The position numbers and the translations under genes are program-made. Below, piece by piece: positions 1 to 9,345 of a DNA stretch of 39,272 bases. Below the pieces are notes generated by a model. That model was not told where the DNA came from. It saw nothing but the letters and a program-made list of their open reading frames with translations, and did not search any database. Each line of letters starts with the position of its first letter. Position 1 is the first letter of the stretch. Origin of the DNA: Halobacteroidaceae bacterium (GTDB lineage: Bacteria > Bacillota > Halanaerobiia > B1SED10-174); NCBI GenBank assembly GCA_003551665.1, contig PUNE01000155.1, positions 1-39,272 on the forward strand. The letters are read 5' to 3'.

Positions 1-1
1 C

Positions 2-571
2 AGGGAGAAGTATTCACGAATTATTGAGGCCGGGGTGAACGTATTTACCCGGAAAGGATTCCACGGAGCCACCGTGGAGGAAGTTGCTCGGGAGGCTGGC
101 GTGGGTAAGGGAACTGTTTATACTTATTTCCAGAACAAAGAGGCTTTGTTCCTGGCGATCATCGATGAAGGAATAAATGAAATGGCCAGAGTTGTTGAAG
201 AAAACCGGGATCCCGGTGCAAACCCCCGGGAACAGCTAAAACAATCCATCTATTCCATCCTGCAGTTTTTCTCCGAACACAGAGAGTTTTGCATTTTTCT
301 GGTCCGGGAACACTTCAGCTACAACCAGTCCCTTAAAGAGCAGGCTGAAAAATTCCAGTCCCGCTACAACACTGTCTTTGGAAAAATCCTGCAGCAGGGC
401 AAGGAACAAGGATTATTTAACTTCGAACACCAGGACACCCTTGCTTCGGGATTAACGGGAACAATTTTTTCATCAGCCTTTTACTGGTTTATGTTCAGCG
501 ATGAATTCCCTGTATCCAAAATCTATAAAACCATTGAGGACCTCCTCTTCAATAACATTCTGGGGGATTAA
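2..571 (+). CDS. TetR/AcrR family transcriptional regulator (5' end cut off)
   Basis: The frame is open to the left edge of the window, so the first few codons are missing; the GTG at 35 is internal, because the codons before it (REKYSRIIEAG) already belong to the TetR DNA-binding helices. The helix-turn-helix is clear, with GATVEEVAREAGVGKGTVYTYF followed by KEALF, the TetR signature. The remaining part is the helical ligand-binding domain, which is variable in this family. It lies 18 bp upstream of the RND adaptor and reads the same way, so it most likely represses or autoregulates the efflux operon in response to a drug, bile-like compound or hydrophobic metabolite. The ligand is inference; the family assignment is certain. 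Confidence 0.93.
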   Translation, partial: REKYSRIIEAGVNVFTRKGFHGATVEEVAREAGVGKGTVYTYFQNKEALFLAIIDEGINEMARVVEENRDPGANPREQLKQSIYSILQFFSEHREFCIFLVREHFSYNQSLKEQAEKFQSRYNTVFGKILQQGKEQGLFNFEHQDTLASGLTGTIFSSAFYWFMFSDEFPVSKIYKTIEDLLFNNILGD

Positions 572-589
572 AAGAACGGGGGACCACCA

Positions 590-1945
590 ATGAAAACCCA
601 TAAACTAAAAATATTAATAATTCTTCTCATCGTCCTTGCTCTCGTTGGGAGCTGGGGATGGTTTCGTTATTTGCAAACCGGGCCTGATTCCCGGGAACTG
701 GAGGAACTAAAAAGGGAAATCTCTGAACTCCAGGCAAGACTGGAAAGCAGCGAAGAAAACCTCACTTCTTCTGAGGAGGAGAAATCCGAGGAAGAAGAAG
801 CTCTGCGGGTAAAAACAGCCCGGGCAGAACTCCAGGAAAGAGAAGAAACAATATCCTATGATGGAGTAATTGAACCCAGCCGGACCACTCTGGTTATTCC
901 CCGGATGCCCGGTGAGGTAACCCGTGTTCTCGTTGAAGAAGGCGAACAGGTAAACCAGGGAGATCTCCTCCTGGAGATGGACACCCGGGAAATAGATAAA
1001 AACATTGAACAGGCAGAAGCCGGGGTTGAAGCCGCAAGGACCCAGCTGGAAATGGCAGAGGAAGGCCTGCGGGAGGAAGAAATTGACCAGATCAAGGAAA
1101 CAGTAAAACAGGCTGAAACCCAGCTGGAGCTGGCTGAAGCTTCTTATGAAAGGATAAAAGCCCTTCGCGACGAGGGGATTGTTTCCGAGCAGGAATACGA
1201 GCAGGTCCTGATGGAAAAAAACATGGCTCATTCCAACCTTGTCAGCGCCATGATTAATTTGGATATGGCCCAGAGCGGAGCCAGGGATCTGGAAATTCGG
1301 GCTGCAAGGGCCCAATTGCGCCAGGCTGAAATCCAGCTCGAGCTGGCAGAAATGGCCCGAGATGACGCCCGGGTAACAGCTCCCCGCGACGGGGTTATCA
1401 TCAGCCGCGATGTTGAACCGGGGGAACTTGTTGGAGAGGCTCAACCTCCCCTGGTCATCGGAAACCTGGACCCCCTCCACCTGACAGTCCGTGTAGGGGA
1501 ACGAGACATTGGAAAAATTGAAACGGGTCAAAAGGCCCAGATCAGTCTAAGGGCCCTCCCGGATAAAGAAATAATGGGCGAGGTCTCCAGGGTTTCTCCT
1601 GTTGCAGACCCGGATAGCCGCCTGTTTGGAGTAACCATTGAAGTTTCCAATCCTGATCACCAGATCCGACCGGGAATGTATGCTGAAGCCTCAGTTATAC
1701 TGGATTCCGGTCCGGCCTATCCTCTTGTTCCCACTGAGGCAATTTATTATGATAACCAGGCCCCCTATGTTTATACAATCAGTGAGGGCCGGGCTAGCCC
1801 CCGCCACATATCCACAGGGGAAGAAGAAAACGGGAAAACTGCAATCACCTCAGGACTCCGGGCCGGAGAAGAGGTAATTATTGAAGCTGATGGAGAGCTT
1901 GCCCCTGGAAACCTCGTGGAATCCGGGGAGGAGGACTTCCGATGA
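590..1945 (+). CDS. RND efflux periplasmic adaptor (HlyD/AcrA-type membrane fusion protein)
   Basis: A 451-residue membrane-fusion protein. It has an N-terminal membrane anchor (about residues 7-25), then a very Glu-rich segment (about 33-75), the first half of a lipoyl/barrel-sandwich domain (VIPRMPGEVTRVLVEEGEQV), a long coiled-coil hairpin rich in QAE/LELAEA repeats (about 130-245), and the second lipoyl half (TAPRDGVIISRDVEPGELV). A beta-barrel and membrane-proximal domain follow. There is no lipobox, so it is anchored by the uncleaved helix. It bridges the inner-membrane RND pump and the outer-membrane TolC channel. It is followed by the permease with a 4-nt ATGA overlap, indicating translational coupling. 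The acidic N-terminal stretch is unusual. Confidence 0.93.
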   Translation: MKTHKLKILIILLIVLALVGSWGWFRYLQTGPDSRELEELKREISELQARLESSEENLTSSEEEKSEEEEALRVKTARAELQEREETISYDGVIEPSRTTLVIPRMPGEVTRVLVEEGEQVNQGDLLLEMDTREIDKNIEQAEAGVEAARTQLEMAEEGLREEEIDQIKETVKQAETQLELAEASYERIKALRDEGIVSEQEYEQVLMEKNMAHSNLVSAMINLDMAQSGARDLEIRAARAQLRQAEIQLELAEMARDDARVTAPRDGVIISRDVEPGELVGEAQPPLVIGNLDPLHLTVRVGERDIGKIETGQKAQISLRALPDKEIMGEVSRVSPVADPDSRLFGVTIEVSNPDHQIRPGMYAEASVILDSGPAYPLVPTEAIYYDNQAPYVYTISEGRASPRHISTGEEENGKTAITSGLRAGEEVIIEADGELAPGNLVESGEEDFR

Positions 1946-4900
1946 ACCTGCCTGGTTTAGCAGTAAAAAGACCGGTTACCATAATTATGTTGATTTTAAT
2001 TGCAGTGCTTCTGGGAAGCATTGCTCTCACCCAGTTGCCCATAGAACTGCTTCCAGACATTGACCTCCCGGTTGCAGTGGTCATTACCCAATACGAGGGA
2101 GCTGGACCGGAAGAAATTGAAAATCTGGTTACCCGCCCCCTGGAAGAAGCCCTGCAGACCGTGAGTAACGTTGACACCCTCACCTCCTATTCCCGGGAGG
2201 GTGAATCCATGGTCCTCATCGAGTTCGACTGGGGAACCGACCTTAACTTTGCCGTTCAGGACGTCCGCCAGCAGTTGGACCTGGTCAGGGGTGCCCTGCC
2301 CGATGGAGCTGAAGACCCGTATACCGTTGAATTCGATCCCACCCAGTTCCCCATTCTGGAGTATGGAATTACTGGAGACCATGATCTTGCCGAGCTCCGA
2401 CAACTGGTTGAAGATGATATCGAACCCCGCCTGGAAAGGCTCCCAGGGGTTGCCTCTGTAGAGGTAAGCGGTGGTTACGAACGGGAGATCCAGGTCAACC
2501 TCGACCCCACCAGCCTGCAGGCCTACGAAATAGCCATGAGTGATGTTGTGGAAAGCATTTACGCTTCCAACCTTGATCTGCCGGCCGGAGACATTACAAT
2601 TGACGATGAACGTCAGCTACTGCTTCGAACCCTGGGTGGTTTTGATACAATTGACGAAATCAAACAGGTTATCGTTCCCGGCCGGGGCGGTGTTTACCGC
2701 CTGCATGAACTTGCTGAGATAGAAGATGGTTTCAAGGACCTGACAGTTTATACAAGGATAGACGGCCGGGACAGCGTAAGCCTGGCTGTCCACAAAGAGG
2801 CCGATACCAACACAGTGGAGGCGGCAGAAACTGTAAAGGCTGAACTGGATATCATCCGGGAGGAACTGGGTAATTCTGTTGCCTTTTCCACCATTTCTGA
2901 CCAGTCCCAGTTTGTTGTCATGTCTATCAATACGGTTACCACCAATGCCCTGCTTGGCGGTGGGATTGCCATTATTGTGATCCTGGCTTTTCTGGCAAGC
3001 CTGGCACCAACGGTAATTATTGCCATTGCCATCCCGGTTTCGATTATCACCACGTTTTTCCTGCTCTACAATATCGATATGACTCTCAACATCATGTCCC
3101 TTGGTGGACTGGCCCTGGGGGTCGGTATGCTTGTCGATAACGCCATTGTGGTCCTGGAAAATATCTTCCGCCACAGAACTGATGGCGCATCTGCAGAGGA
3201 TGCGGCCGTGGGGGGAGCCAGAGAAGTCATGGCAGCTATTACCGCCTCCACCCTGACCACCCTTATGGTTTTCATTCCCATTGTTTTTATTGAAGGAATT
3301 GCCAGCCAGATATTCCAGGACCTCTCTCTTACCGTTGCCTTTGCCCTCCTGGTTTCTCTCCTGGTTTCCATCACCATTATTCCCATGCTTTCTTCCAGGT
3401 TCCTCAGGGGGATAGAACCCGAGCAGCTGCAAAAAAACCAGCAGAAAAACCTGGTATCCCGCTTTCTGAAAAGGTTATCCGAAATTTACGGCAGGATTCT
3501 CCAGGCCCTCCTTCGGAGACGTTACCTGGTTCTCCCCGCCGGAATCCTTATTCTCCTTTTCAGCCTCCTGCTTGTTCCCATTATTGGAACCGAGTTTCTT
3601 CCCACCCTGGACGAGGGGCAGATCAGAATAAGCATCGAAATGCCCCGCGGAACGGCCCATGGTCCGACTGATAGGTTTGCCATTTCACTGGAGGAAGAAA
3701 TTGCACAGATTCCCGAGGTTCATACCTTCCAGACCAGGGTTGGAGAAGGAAGAATGGGTGATGTGGCGCGGATAAATATCCGGCTGGTTGACCTGGCAGA
3801 ACGAGAGCGGAGCACCCAGGAAGTCATGGAAGAAATACGCACCCTGACTGAAAATGATCTTGAGGCGGATGTCGAAGTTACCGCAATCTCAACCCTTATG
3901 GGGGGAGATGAAGCAGGAGATGCCCCCCTGCAGGTTAACCTGATGGGGGACGACCTTGCAGAAGTTGAAGCCTTTGCCCGGGAGGTAGTTGGAGCTATGG
4001 AAGAAATACCCGGGACCCGCGAAGCAAGGATAGGAATTGACGAGGAACGTCCTGAACTCCAGGTCCGAATTGACCGAACCAAGGCGGGCACCTATGGACT
4101 AACCTCTGCCCAGATTGCAGCGGCATTGCAGACCGCTTATTCCGGGCAGGTAGCTTCCCGCTACCGGGGTGGAGGCGCGGAAGAAGTTGATGTCCTGGTC
4201 CGCCTCAGCCCTGAAGCCAGAAACGATCCCGCAGTCCTGGAGAGGCTTCCCATAGCAACACCCGGGGGAAGCATAATCCCTCTGCACGAAGTTGCTGCCC
4301 TCGAGGAAGGCCTGAGCCCCATTGAAATCCGGCGGTTAAACCAGACCCGGATGATTCCCGTATCCGCCCAGATTTACGGAACAGACCTGGGAACAATAGT
4401 TGATGAACTGGATGAAAAGATGGCCCAAATGGAAATTCCCGCGGGCATTTCCTTCTCTTACGGGAGCGAAACAGAGTGGATGGAAGATGCTTTTTCCGAC
4501 CTCTACCTGGTTCTTATCCTGGGGTTGATCCTGGTCTTCATGGTCCTTGCCAGCCAGTTTGAATCCCTCTGGCACCCCTTTGTTATCCTCTTTACCGTTC
4601 CTTTCGGCTTTGTAGGCGTTGCCATTGCCCTTCTCCTCACAGGCTGGACCTTGAATATTGCCTCCTTCATCGGCCTGATCATGCTGGTTGGAATTGTTGT
4701 CAATAACTCCATTGTTTTCCTGGATTATATCAATCAACGGCGGAGAAAGGGCATGGAAAGAAACAAGGCCATAATCGAAGCCGGTAAAATCCGGCTCCGG
4801 CCTATCCTCATGACCACCTCTACCACTGTCCTGGCCATGATCCCCCTCTCCCTGGGGATTGGTGAAGGTGCAGAACTCCAGGCTCCAATTGCTGTCACCG

Positions 4901-5034
4901 CTATCGGGGGACTGCTCTTTGCTGCCATTTCCACTCTCTTTTTCATGCCGGTTCTCTTGACCTTCCTGGAAGATATTATTTCCTTTTTTGGACGCTTACT
5001 GGGTAAAATAAAACCTGCAGAAAAAACTAATTGA
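1942..5034 (+). CDS. RND family efflux permease (AcrB/MexB/SwrC-like inner-membrane pump)
   Basis: A 1030-residue protein of the usual HAE-RND length with the expected twelve transmembrane helices in two halves (TM1 near residues 12-30, TM2-6 near 335-480, TM7 near 530-550, TM8-12 near 855-1010) and two large periplasmic loops. It uses proton motive force to export hydrophobic compounds through the adaptor and TolC. In TM4 the motif is GMLVDNAIVVLEN, so only the first of the two AcrB-type aspartates is present (D399; the next residue is Asn). In TM10 the motif is GIVVNNSIVFLD, with Asn where AcrB has its relay Lys. This resembles SwrC-type Firmicute pumps and suggests a modified proton relay. 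The substrate is unknown. Confidence 0.95.
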   Translation: MNLPGLAVKRPVTIIMLILIAVLLGSIALTQLPIELLPDIDLPVAVVITQYEGAGPEEIENLVTRPLEEALQTVSNVDTLTSYSREGESMVLIEFDWGTDLNFAVQDVRQQLDLVRGALPDGAEDPYTVEFDPTQFPILEYGITGDHDLAELRQLVEDDIEPRLERLPGVASVEVSGGYEREIQVNLDPTSLQAYEIAMSDVVESIYASNLDLPAGDITIDDERQLLLRTLGGFDTIDEIKQVIVPGRGGVYRLHELAEIEDGFKDLTVYTRIDGRDSVSLAVHKEADTNTVEAAETVKAELDIIREELGNSVAFSTISDQSQFVVMSINTVTTNALLGGGIAIIVILAFLASLAPTVIIAIAIPVSIITTFFLLYNIDMTLNIMSLGGLALGVGMLVDNAIVVLENIFRHRTDGASAEDAAVGGAREVMAAITASTLTTLMVFIPIVFIEGIASQIFQDLSLTVAFALLVSLLVSITIIPMLSSRFLRGIEPEQLQKNQQKNLVSRFLKRLSEIYGRILQALLRRRYLVLPAGILILLFSLLLVPIIGTEFLPTLDEGQIRISIEMPRGTAHGPTDRFAISLEEEIAQIPEVHTFQTRVGEGRMGDVARINIRLVDLAERERSTQEVMEEIRTLTENDLEADVEVTAISTLMGGDEAGDAPLQVNLMGDDLAEVEAFAREVVGAMEEIPGTREARIGIDEERPELQVRIDRTKAGTYGLTSAQIAAALQTAYSGQVASRYRGGGAEEVDVLVRLSPEARNDPAVLERLPIATPGGSIIPLHEVAALEEGLSPIEIRRLNQTRMIPVSAQIYGTDLGTIVDELDEKMAQMEIPAGISFSYGSETEWMEDAFSDLYLVLILGLILVFMVLASQFESLWHPFVILFTVPFGFVGVAIALLLTGWTLNIASFIGLIMLVGIVVNNSIVFLDYINQRRRKGMERNKAIIEAGKIRLRPILMTTSTTVLAMIPLSLGIGEGAELQAPIAVTAIGGLLFAAISTLFFMPVLLTFLEDIISFFGRLLGKIKPAEKTN

Positions 5035-5052
5035 TCAGAAAGGAGCGAAAAA

Positions 5053-6606
5053 ATGTGGTACAATAAAAAGGTCCACCTCCCTTCCCTTTTTATTCTTTTT
5101 CTTATTGCCGTGATTAGCACCGGTAATGCCAATGCGGAACCAGTTTCACTGCAGGAACTGGTTAATACTGCCCTGCAGAATAACCGGGAGGTTCAAAATG
5201 CTCTCCTGGATAAAGAAGAAGCACAGGCCCTGGTCCGGCAGGCAGAAGCCGGGCGTGGTTTCTACAGCGAATTCATTTTTGATGTTGACCGCCAGAAAAC
5301 TCCTTCTTACCTGGAAACATTTTATTCCTTCGCCGGTGAAGAAGCAGGTTCTTCCTATTCCTCCTACAGCGGGACTATTGCCCTGAGTACCGTAATCAGG
5401 GATACTATAGATACAACTTCTCCCGTCCAGAAAGCCCGCCTGGCCGAAAAAGAAGCCCAGAATTCACTTCAGCAGGCCCGGTATTCCGTAACTGAAGAAA
5501 CCCTGGAAGCAGCATTTGGCGTTTTCCGGGCCCGCAACGGAATTCAACTGGCAGAAAAAGCCCTGGCCAACAGAAAAGACACCCTGGAACGGACAATAAA
5601 GGAAAAAGAAGAAGGAACTGCTGTGGCCAGTGACGTTCAGGAAGCAGAACTGGAGGTTGAAGAAGCTCGACGGACCCTGGAGAGCGCCCGTCGGTTATTA
5701 AATCTGGCCCGGGAAAACCTGGCCCGGGTAACGGGATTAGCCAAGGAAACAATCGAGAATTTTCCAACTCCTTCCCTCCCCGATATCCAGGAAATTGACC
5801 GGGCCAATCCCTGGCCCTGGGACCTGCAACAGATGCAAAAAATGGCCCTGGAAAATAGACCCGAATTACAGAGCGCCGGGCTGGGAGTGGACCTTGCCTC
5901 CATCGAACTGGAAGAAGCCCGGGATAACCGTTTTGATTTTCAGATCGGGGGAAGCTACATGTCTCCGGAAAACAGAATCGGGGTTGGTTTTGAGATGACT
6001 TCAGATTTTCGTCTTACGGGAACCCTGACTCATTTCGATACTACCCTTCCCGATGTAGATAGGATCCAGATCGACGATGACGAATGGGAAGATTTTCTGG
6101 ATGCCTGGCCCTGGGAAACTCCTCCCGACTGGTTCCCAGAAAGAGAAGACCTGGAGGAACTTCTTACCTTTGATACCGAACAGGAAGATGAATGGCAGAT
6201 AGAAGCCAGGATTAATTTCAACATATTCGACTCCCACCTGAGGCAGTCCCGGATCGAGGAAAAAGAAACCGCCCTGGAAAGGGCGGAAAATATGCACCAG
6301 GAAGCAATGCAGGGAATCGAAATTGAAATCAAGAGCCTTTATTCGGAACTAAAAGATTCCTACGGCTCCCTACAAAACGCCTCTCTTGAATATGATTTTG
6401 CCCGTCAGCGCTACAGGGAAACAGAAATCATGGTTGAACAGGGAGTAGCAACTTCTGCAGAAAAAGACCTGGCCTACCTGGGAATGATCCGGGCTGAGAA
6501 TGAGTTGACGGATAAATTGTTCGATTTTGAACTGGCCAAAGTTGCCCTTGGGGCAGCCCTGGGAATTGATATCGACCTTTTTTTGACCACACTGGAAATA
6601 GAATGA
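5053..6606 (+). CDS. TolC family outer-membrane efflux protein
   Basis: A 517-residue protein with an N-terminal signal peptide ending near GNANA. Two outer-membrane efflux protein repeats follow, each with long helices (VSLQELVNTALQNNREVQNALL opens the first; a second set begins after residue 380). An acidic, Trp-rich insertion sits between the repeats (about 330-375, with DDDEWEDFLDAWPWETPPDW). It would form the trimeric outer-membrane duct for the pump encoded immediately upstream. The ATG is preceded by AAAGGAG at proper spacing and lies 18 bp after the permease stop. The gene is direct evidence for an outer membrane. The acidic insertion is longer than I expect for the family and may be extracellular or equatorial. 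Confidence 0.93.
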   Translation: MWYNKKVHLPSLFILFLIAVISTGNANAEPVSLQELVNTALQNNREVQNALLDKEEAQALVRQAEAGRGFYSEFIFDVDRQKTPSYLETFYSFAGEEAGSSYSSYSGTIALSTVIRDTIDTTSPVQKARLAEKEAQNSLQQARYSVTEETLEAAFGVFRARNGIQLAEKALANRKDTLERTIKEKEEGTAVASDVQEAELEVEEARRTLESARRLLNLARENLARVTGLAKETIENFPTPSLPDIQEIDRANPWPWDLQQMQKMALENRPELQSAGLGVDLASIELEEARDNRFDFQIGGSYMSPENRIGVGFEMTSDFRLTGTLTHFDTTLPDVDRIQIDDDEWEDFLDAWPWETPPDWFPEREDLEELLTFDTEQEDEWQIEARINFNIFDSHLRQSRIEEKETALERAENMHQEAMQGIEIEIKSLYSELKDSYGSLQNASLEYDFARQRYRETEIMVEQGVATSAEKDLAYLGMIRAENELTDKLFDFELAKVALGAALGIDIDLFLTTLEIE

Positions 6607-6618
6607 GAAACCTCAACC

Positions 6619-6645
6619 AAAAAGCCCCTTCCCAGGGGCTTTTTT
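6619..6645. terminator. Bidirectional rho-independent terminator
   Basis: A hairpin AAAAAGCCCCT / TCCC / AGGGGCTTTTT lies between the converging tolC and HAD genes. It has an A-run on one side and a T-run on the other, so it can serve both strands. Confidence 0.9.
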
Positions 6646-6653
6646 AGTTGGCT

Positions 6654-7511
6654 TCAGGATTCTGCAAGCACAATTTTTTCAATTATCCTGGCAACCCCGT
6701 CTTCGTTATTACTGGGGGCAACAAGGTCCGCGCTCTCCTTCAGGGTTTTAAGGGTGGAATTATCCATGGCCACACCCGTCCCGGCAAAACGGATCATATC
6801 CAGATCGTTGTGCCCATCCCCGAAGGCCATGAAACAATCCTCCCCTATCCCCCATTGTTCGGTCAAAAACTTTAATGCTTCCCCCTTATTAACACCAGGT
6901 GGATTTACATCAATACTCCATTCGTGCCCGCGGGTAATGGCCAGGTTATGCTCTTCAATTTCTCCTTCAAGGCGGGCTATTCGCGAGGGTTCGCCAATAA
7001 AATTGATTTTCTGAATCTGGAAGGAATTCTTTCTCAGGTAACCTTCCACGTCCCGAGTTCGAACTCGGGGAACAATATTTCTGTTGTCCAGGTATTCCAG
7101 AAAACCCTTCCAGGTAAAAAGGTGGCGAAAAAGCGGCAGGATAAGGCTTCTGGGAGTGGGAGGCAAAAGCAGTTCCTTCGGGGAAACCAGAAAATAATAG
7201 ATCCTTCCAATTTTCTGGCTTTTTACAATTAGTTCCCGGGTCAATTGAAGAGAGATTTCCTTTTCCCGGAGAATTTCCCCTTTTTCATCAACAACCAGGC
7301 TCCCGTTATTAGTTACAAAAGAAACGGGTTCCAGATCCCGTGCCAGCCTCCGGGCAGAATAGTGGTTTCTGCCTGTGGCAATTACCAGCTTTATCCCCCT
7401 CTGGCGGCATTCCTGCAGGACCTTTATGGTATAAGGGCTGATCCGCTGCCTGGAATCAAGCAGGGTTCCATCCAGGTCGATAGCGATTGCTTTTATCTGG
7501 TTTCTCTTCAT
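6654..7511 (-). CDS. Cof-type HAD superfamily sugar-phosphatase
   Basis: I chose the ATG at 7511 (MKRNQIKAIAIDLDGTLLDS) because AGGAGGGG lies about 10 nt upstream and the extra in-frame residues further up look non-coding. Motif I is DLDGT with nucleophile D12 and acid D14. Motif II (VIATGRN), the conserved Lys in the cap-to-core region and motif III/IV (FGDGHNDLDM) are all present, so the enzyme should be active. The C2-type cap fits the Cof/YidA class, which dephosphorylates sugar phosphates and related small metabolites in the cytoplasm. It is a single-gene unit between the efflux operon and the amino-sugar operon. A link to the latter is possible but not shown. Confidence 0.9.
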   Translation of the reverse strand: MKRNQIKAIAIDLDGTLLDSRQRISPYTIKVLQECRQRGIKLVIATGRNHYSARRLARDLEPVSFVTNNGSLVVDEKGEILREKEISLQLTRELIVKSQKIGRIYYFLVSPKELLLPPTPRSLILPLFRHLFTWKGFLEYLDNRNIVPRVRTRDVEGYLRKNSFQIQKINFIGEPSRIARLEGEIEEHNLAITRGHEWSIDVNPPGVNKGEALKFLTEQWGIGEDCFMAFGDGHNDLDMIRFAGTGVAMDNSTLKTLKESADLVAPSNNEDGVARIIEKIVLAES

Positions 7512-7604
7512 AAGTTTGCAGCCCCTCCTAAAAAAATATCCTCCTGGCCCCGCTGAGCAAAGTTTCTCCGGACAGGAATAGTCACATAACAATTCTCAAA
7601 ATAT

Positions 7605-7610
7605 ATTATA
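7605..7610 (-). promoter_or_regulatory. Candidate -10 box for the HAD gene
   Basis: A perfect TATAAT on the minus strand lies about 95 nt upstream of the HAD start. The upstream -35 is weak (TTTGTC or TTGTCT at a short 14-15 nt spacing). Confidence 0.3.
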
Positions 7611-7693
7611 TCACATCCCTCAAGAGACAAAGTGAAATTTTCCAGTTCCTGATGCAGGATTTTTTTCCAGAGTAAAGAAATAGTTAGATAAAT

Positions 7694-7715
7694 ACTGGTG
7701 GTCTACACCACTAGT
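7694..7715. promoter_or_regulatory. NagR/DasR (dre)-like operator
   Basis: The 22-bp near-palindrome ACTGGTGGTCTACACCACTAGT contains TGGTCTACACCA (7699-7710), which differs at one base from the core TGGTCTAGACCA recognised by GntR/HutC-type amino-sugar regulators (B. subtilis NagR, Streptomyces DasR). It lies 17 bp before the ATG of the GntR gene, just downstream of a weak -10-like TAGATA (7685-7690). Repressor binding there would block transcription of the whole operon, giving autoregulation and substrate induction. Confidence 0.75.
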
Positions 7716-7732
7716 CCACAGGAGGGGATCAG

Positions 7733-8488
7733 ATGGCGCTTTCCGATTCTTCGACAAAATATAAACTGAATCCGGAACTTCCCACCCCCCTGTACTATCA
7801 ACTGCAAAAATTTATCCAGGATGCCATTGACGAGGGAAAACTGAAACCCGGGGAAAAACTCCCCTCAGAGCGGGAACTGGCCAGAACCTTTAATATCAAC
7901 CGGCTTACAGTCCGCCATGCGACCAATGCACTTGTTAGCCGGGGGGGTTTAGTCCGCAGAAGGGGCCTTGGGACCTTTGTAGCCCAGGCCAAACTTAACC
8001 AGGGGTTATTCCACCTGGCAAGTTTTACCGAGGACATGAAAAATCGAGGGCTAAAACCTGCTACTATTCTATTATCTTTCTCCCTTCAAAATCCTGAACA
8101 TCAGGTCCAGGAAGCCCTTCATCTCCTTCCCAACGAAAAAACTTACCTTATTGAAAGACTTCGCCTTGCCAATAACGAGCCCATGGCCCTTGAGATTGCC
8201 AGCCTTCCCGCTCCAATGTTTCCAGGCCTCGAAAAAACCGCTCTGGAAAGTGGCTCTCTCTACAGTTTTTTGCGTTCCAACTACAATCTTTCCCTGGGGC
8301 GGGCAAGAGAAACTCTTGAAGCGGTAGCCGCAGAAAAAAAAGAGGCAGATCTTTTGGAAATCCCCACCGGCAATCCCGTTTTTTTACGGGAAAGGCTTAC
8401 CTTCAACGAACAGGGACAGCCTTTTGAGCTGGTCCGCTCCTTCTACCGGGCAGACCGCTACAAGTTTTTCTTTTACCTTGAAAGATAA
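7733..8488 (+). CDS. GntR/HutC-family transcriptional regulator with UTRA domain (NagR-like)
   Basis: A 251-residue protein. Residues 15-85 form the GntR winged helix (LPSERELARTFNINRLTVRHA, then RRRGLGTFVAQ), and residues about 105-245 form the UTRA effector domain. That domain ends in the typical ERLTFNEQGQPFELVRSFYR-like segment. UTRA proteins of the NagR type bind phosphorylated amino sugars such as GlcN-6-P or GlcNAc-6-P and release their operator. The dre-like palindrome just upstream and the PTS/NagA genes just downstream agree with that role. The gene starts with ATG after AGGAGGGG and is the first gene of the operon. The specific effector is inferred. Confidence 0.92.
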   Translation: MALSDSSTKYKLNPELPTPLYYQLQKFIQDAIDEGKLKPGEKLPSERELARTFNINRLTVRHATNALVSRGGLVRRRGLGTFVAQAKLNQGLFHLASFTEDMKNRGLKPATILLSFSLQNPEHQVQEALHLLPNEKTYLIERLRLANNEPMALEIASLPAPMFPGLEKTALESGSLYSFLRSNYNLSLGRARETLEAVAAEKKEADLLEIPTGNPVFLRERLTFNEQGQPFELVRSFYRADRYKFFFYLER

Positions 8489-8571
8489 ATAAGGAGGTGG
8501 TTAAACCCAAAATTGAGCCTGCTGGGGTAGTGTTTTGGACTTATAATTCATTTTAAGAGGAGGTACTGACT

Positions 8572-9345
8572 ATGGAAGAAGTTGTCTCTCCCTATGGCAT
8601 AGGGACAGCACTGGTCCTGGGATTATGGGCCTACATTGCCATTGTTGTAATGCTGGCCCCCAATATCAGCTTCCACGAACCAATTGTTGCTGGTGCCGTA
8701 ACCGGTATGGTAGTCGGTAACGTTCCCCTTGGCCTGGCTGTAGGTGGAACACTGATGATTGTTTCACTGGGAATGCATACTTATGGTGGTGCTACCATTC
8801 CCGACTTCCTAACAGGGGCGATCCTGGGAACGGCATTCGGAGCCCTGGCTTATGACGGAAACGTGGAATCCGCCATGGCCACCGGGCTGACAATCGCCGT
8901 GCCCGCCGCCCTTCTCATGACCCAGCTTGACGTTTTTGGTCGCGCAGTAACAACTGTATTTATCCACGGTGCAGACAAGTACGTTGAAGATGAAAATTTC
9001 CGGGGCGTTACCCTGATGCACCTCTTAGGGCAATTACCCTGGGGCTTAACCAGGGGTATCCCCGTATTCCTCGCTATCTGGCTCGGAGCAGGGCCCGTCC
9101 AGCGCTTTATGGAATGGATCCCCGAATGGTTCCAGGATGCCATTTCCACAACTGGAGCAGTCCTTCCTGCACTGGGTTTTGCCCTTCTGTTAAGCATGCT
9201 GCCGGTTAGAAAATACTGGCCGTTTCTCATTATTGGCTTCATCCTCTTCGCCTATCTGGATGTACCGGTAATCGGCCTTGCCATAGCCGGTGCAGCACTG
9301 GCCGCCCTTTATTCCCAAATGAAAGAAGGTGAGGCAAGTGCCTAA
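8572..9345 (+). CDS. PTS mannose/fructose/sorbose/GalNAc-family transporter subunit IIC
   Basis: A 257-residue polytopic membrane protein of normal EIIC length. It is rich in Gly/Ala helices and has the family hallmarks of an early HEPIVAGAVTGMVVGN segment and GATIPDFLTGAILGTAFG. Together with IID it forms the sugar channel of the mannose-type PTS. The ATG follows AGAGGAGG. An 83-bp spacer separates it from the GntR gene, so some independent control is possible. It is followed by IID with an 8-bp overlap. The family subgroup that takes N-acetylhexosamines fits the NagA gene downstream. Confidence 0.92.
   Translation: MEEVVSPYGIGTALVLGLWAYIAIVVMLAPNISFHEPIVAGAVTGMVVGNVPLGLAVGGTLMIVSLGMHTYGGATIPDFLTGAILGTAFGALAYDGNVESAMATGLTIAVPAALLMTQLDVFGRAVTTVFIHGADKYVEDENFRGVTLMHLLGQLPWGLTRGIPVFLAIWLGAGPVQRFMEWIPEWFQDAISTTGAVLPALGFALLLSMLPVRKYWPFLIIGFILFAYLDVPVIGLAIAGAALAALYSQMKEGEASA

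Noticed and set aside
707-1531. A 274-codon open frame on the minus strand inside the RND adaptor
   Set aside because: The adaptor frame on the plus strand is clearly homologous to a known family; the reverse frame follows from its Glu-rich codon bias and has no ribosome site.
8491-8500. Strong ribosome-binding-like AAGGAGGTGG just after the GntR stop
   Set aside because: The only following open frame is five codons long; the real IIC start has its own site at 8558-8566.
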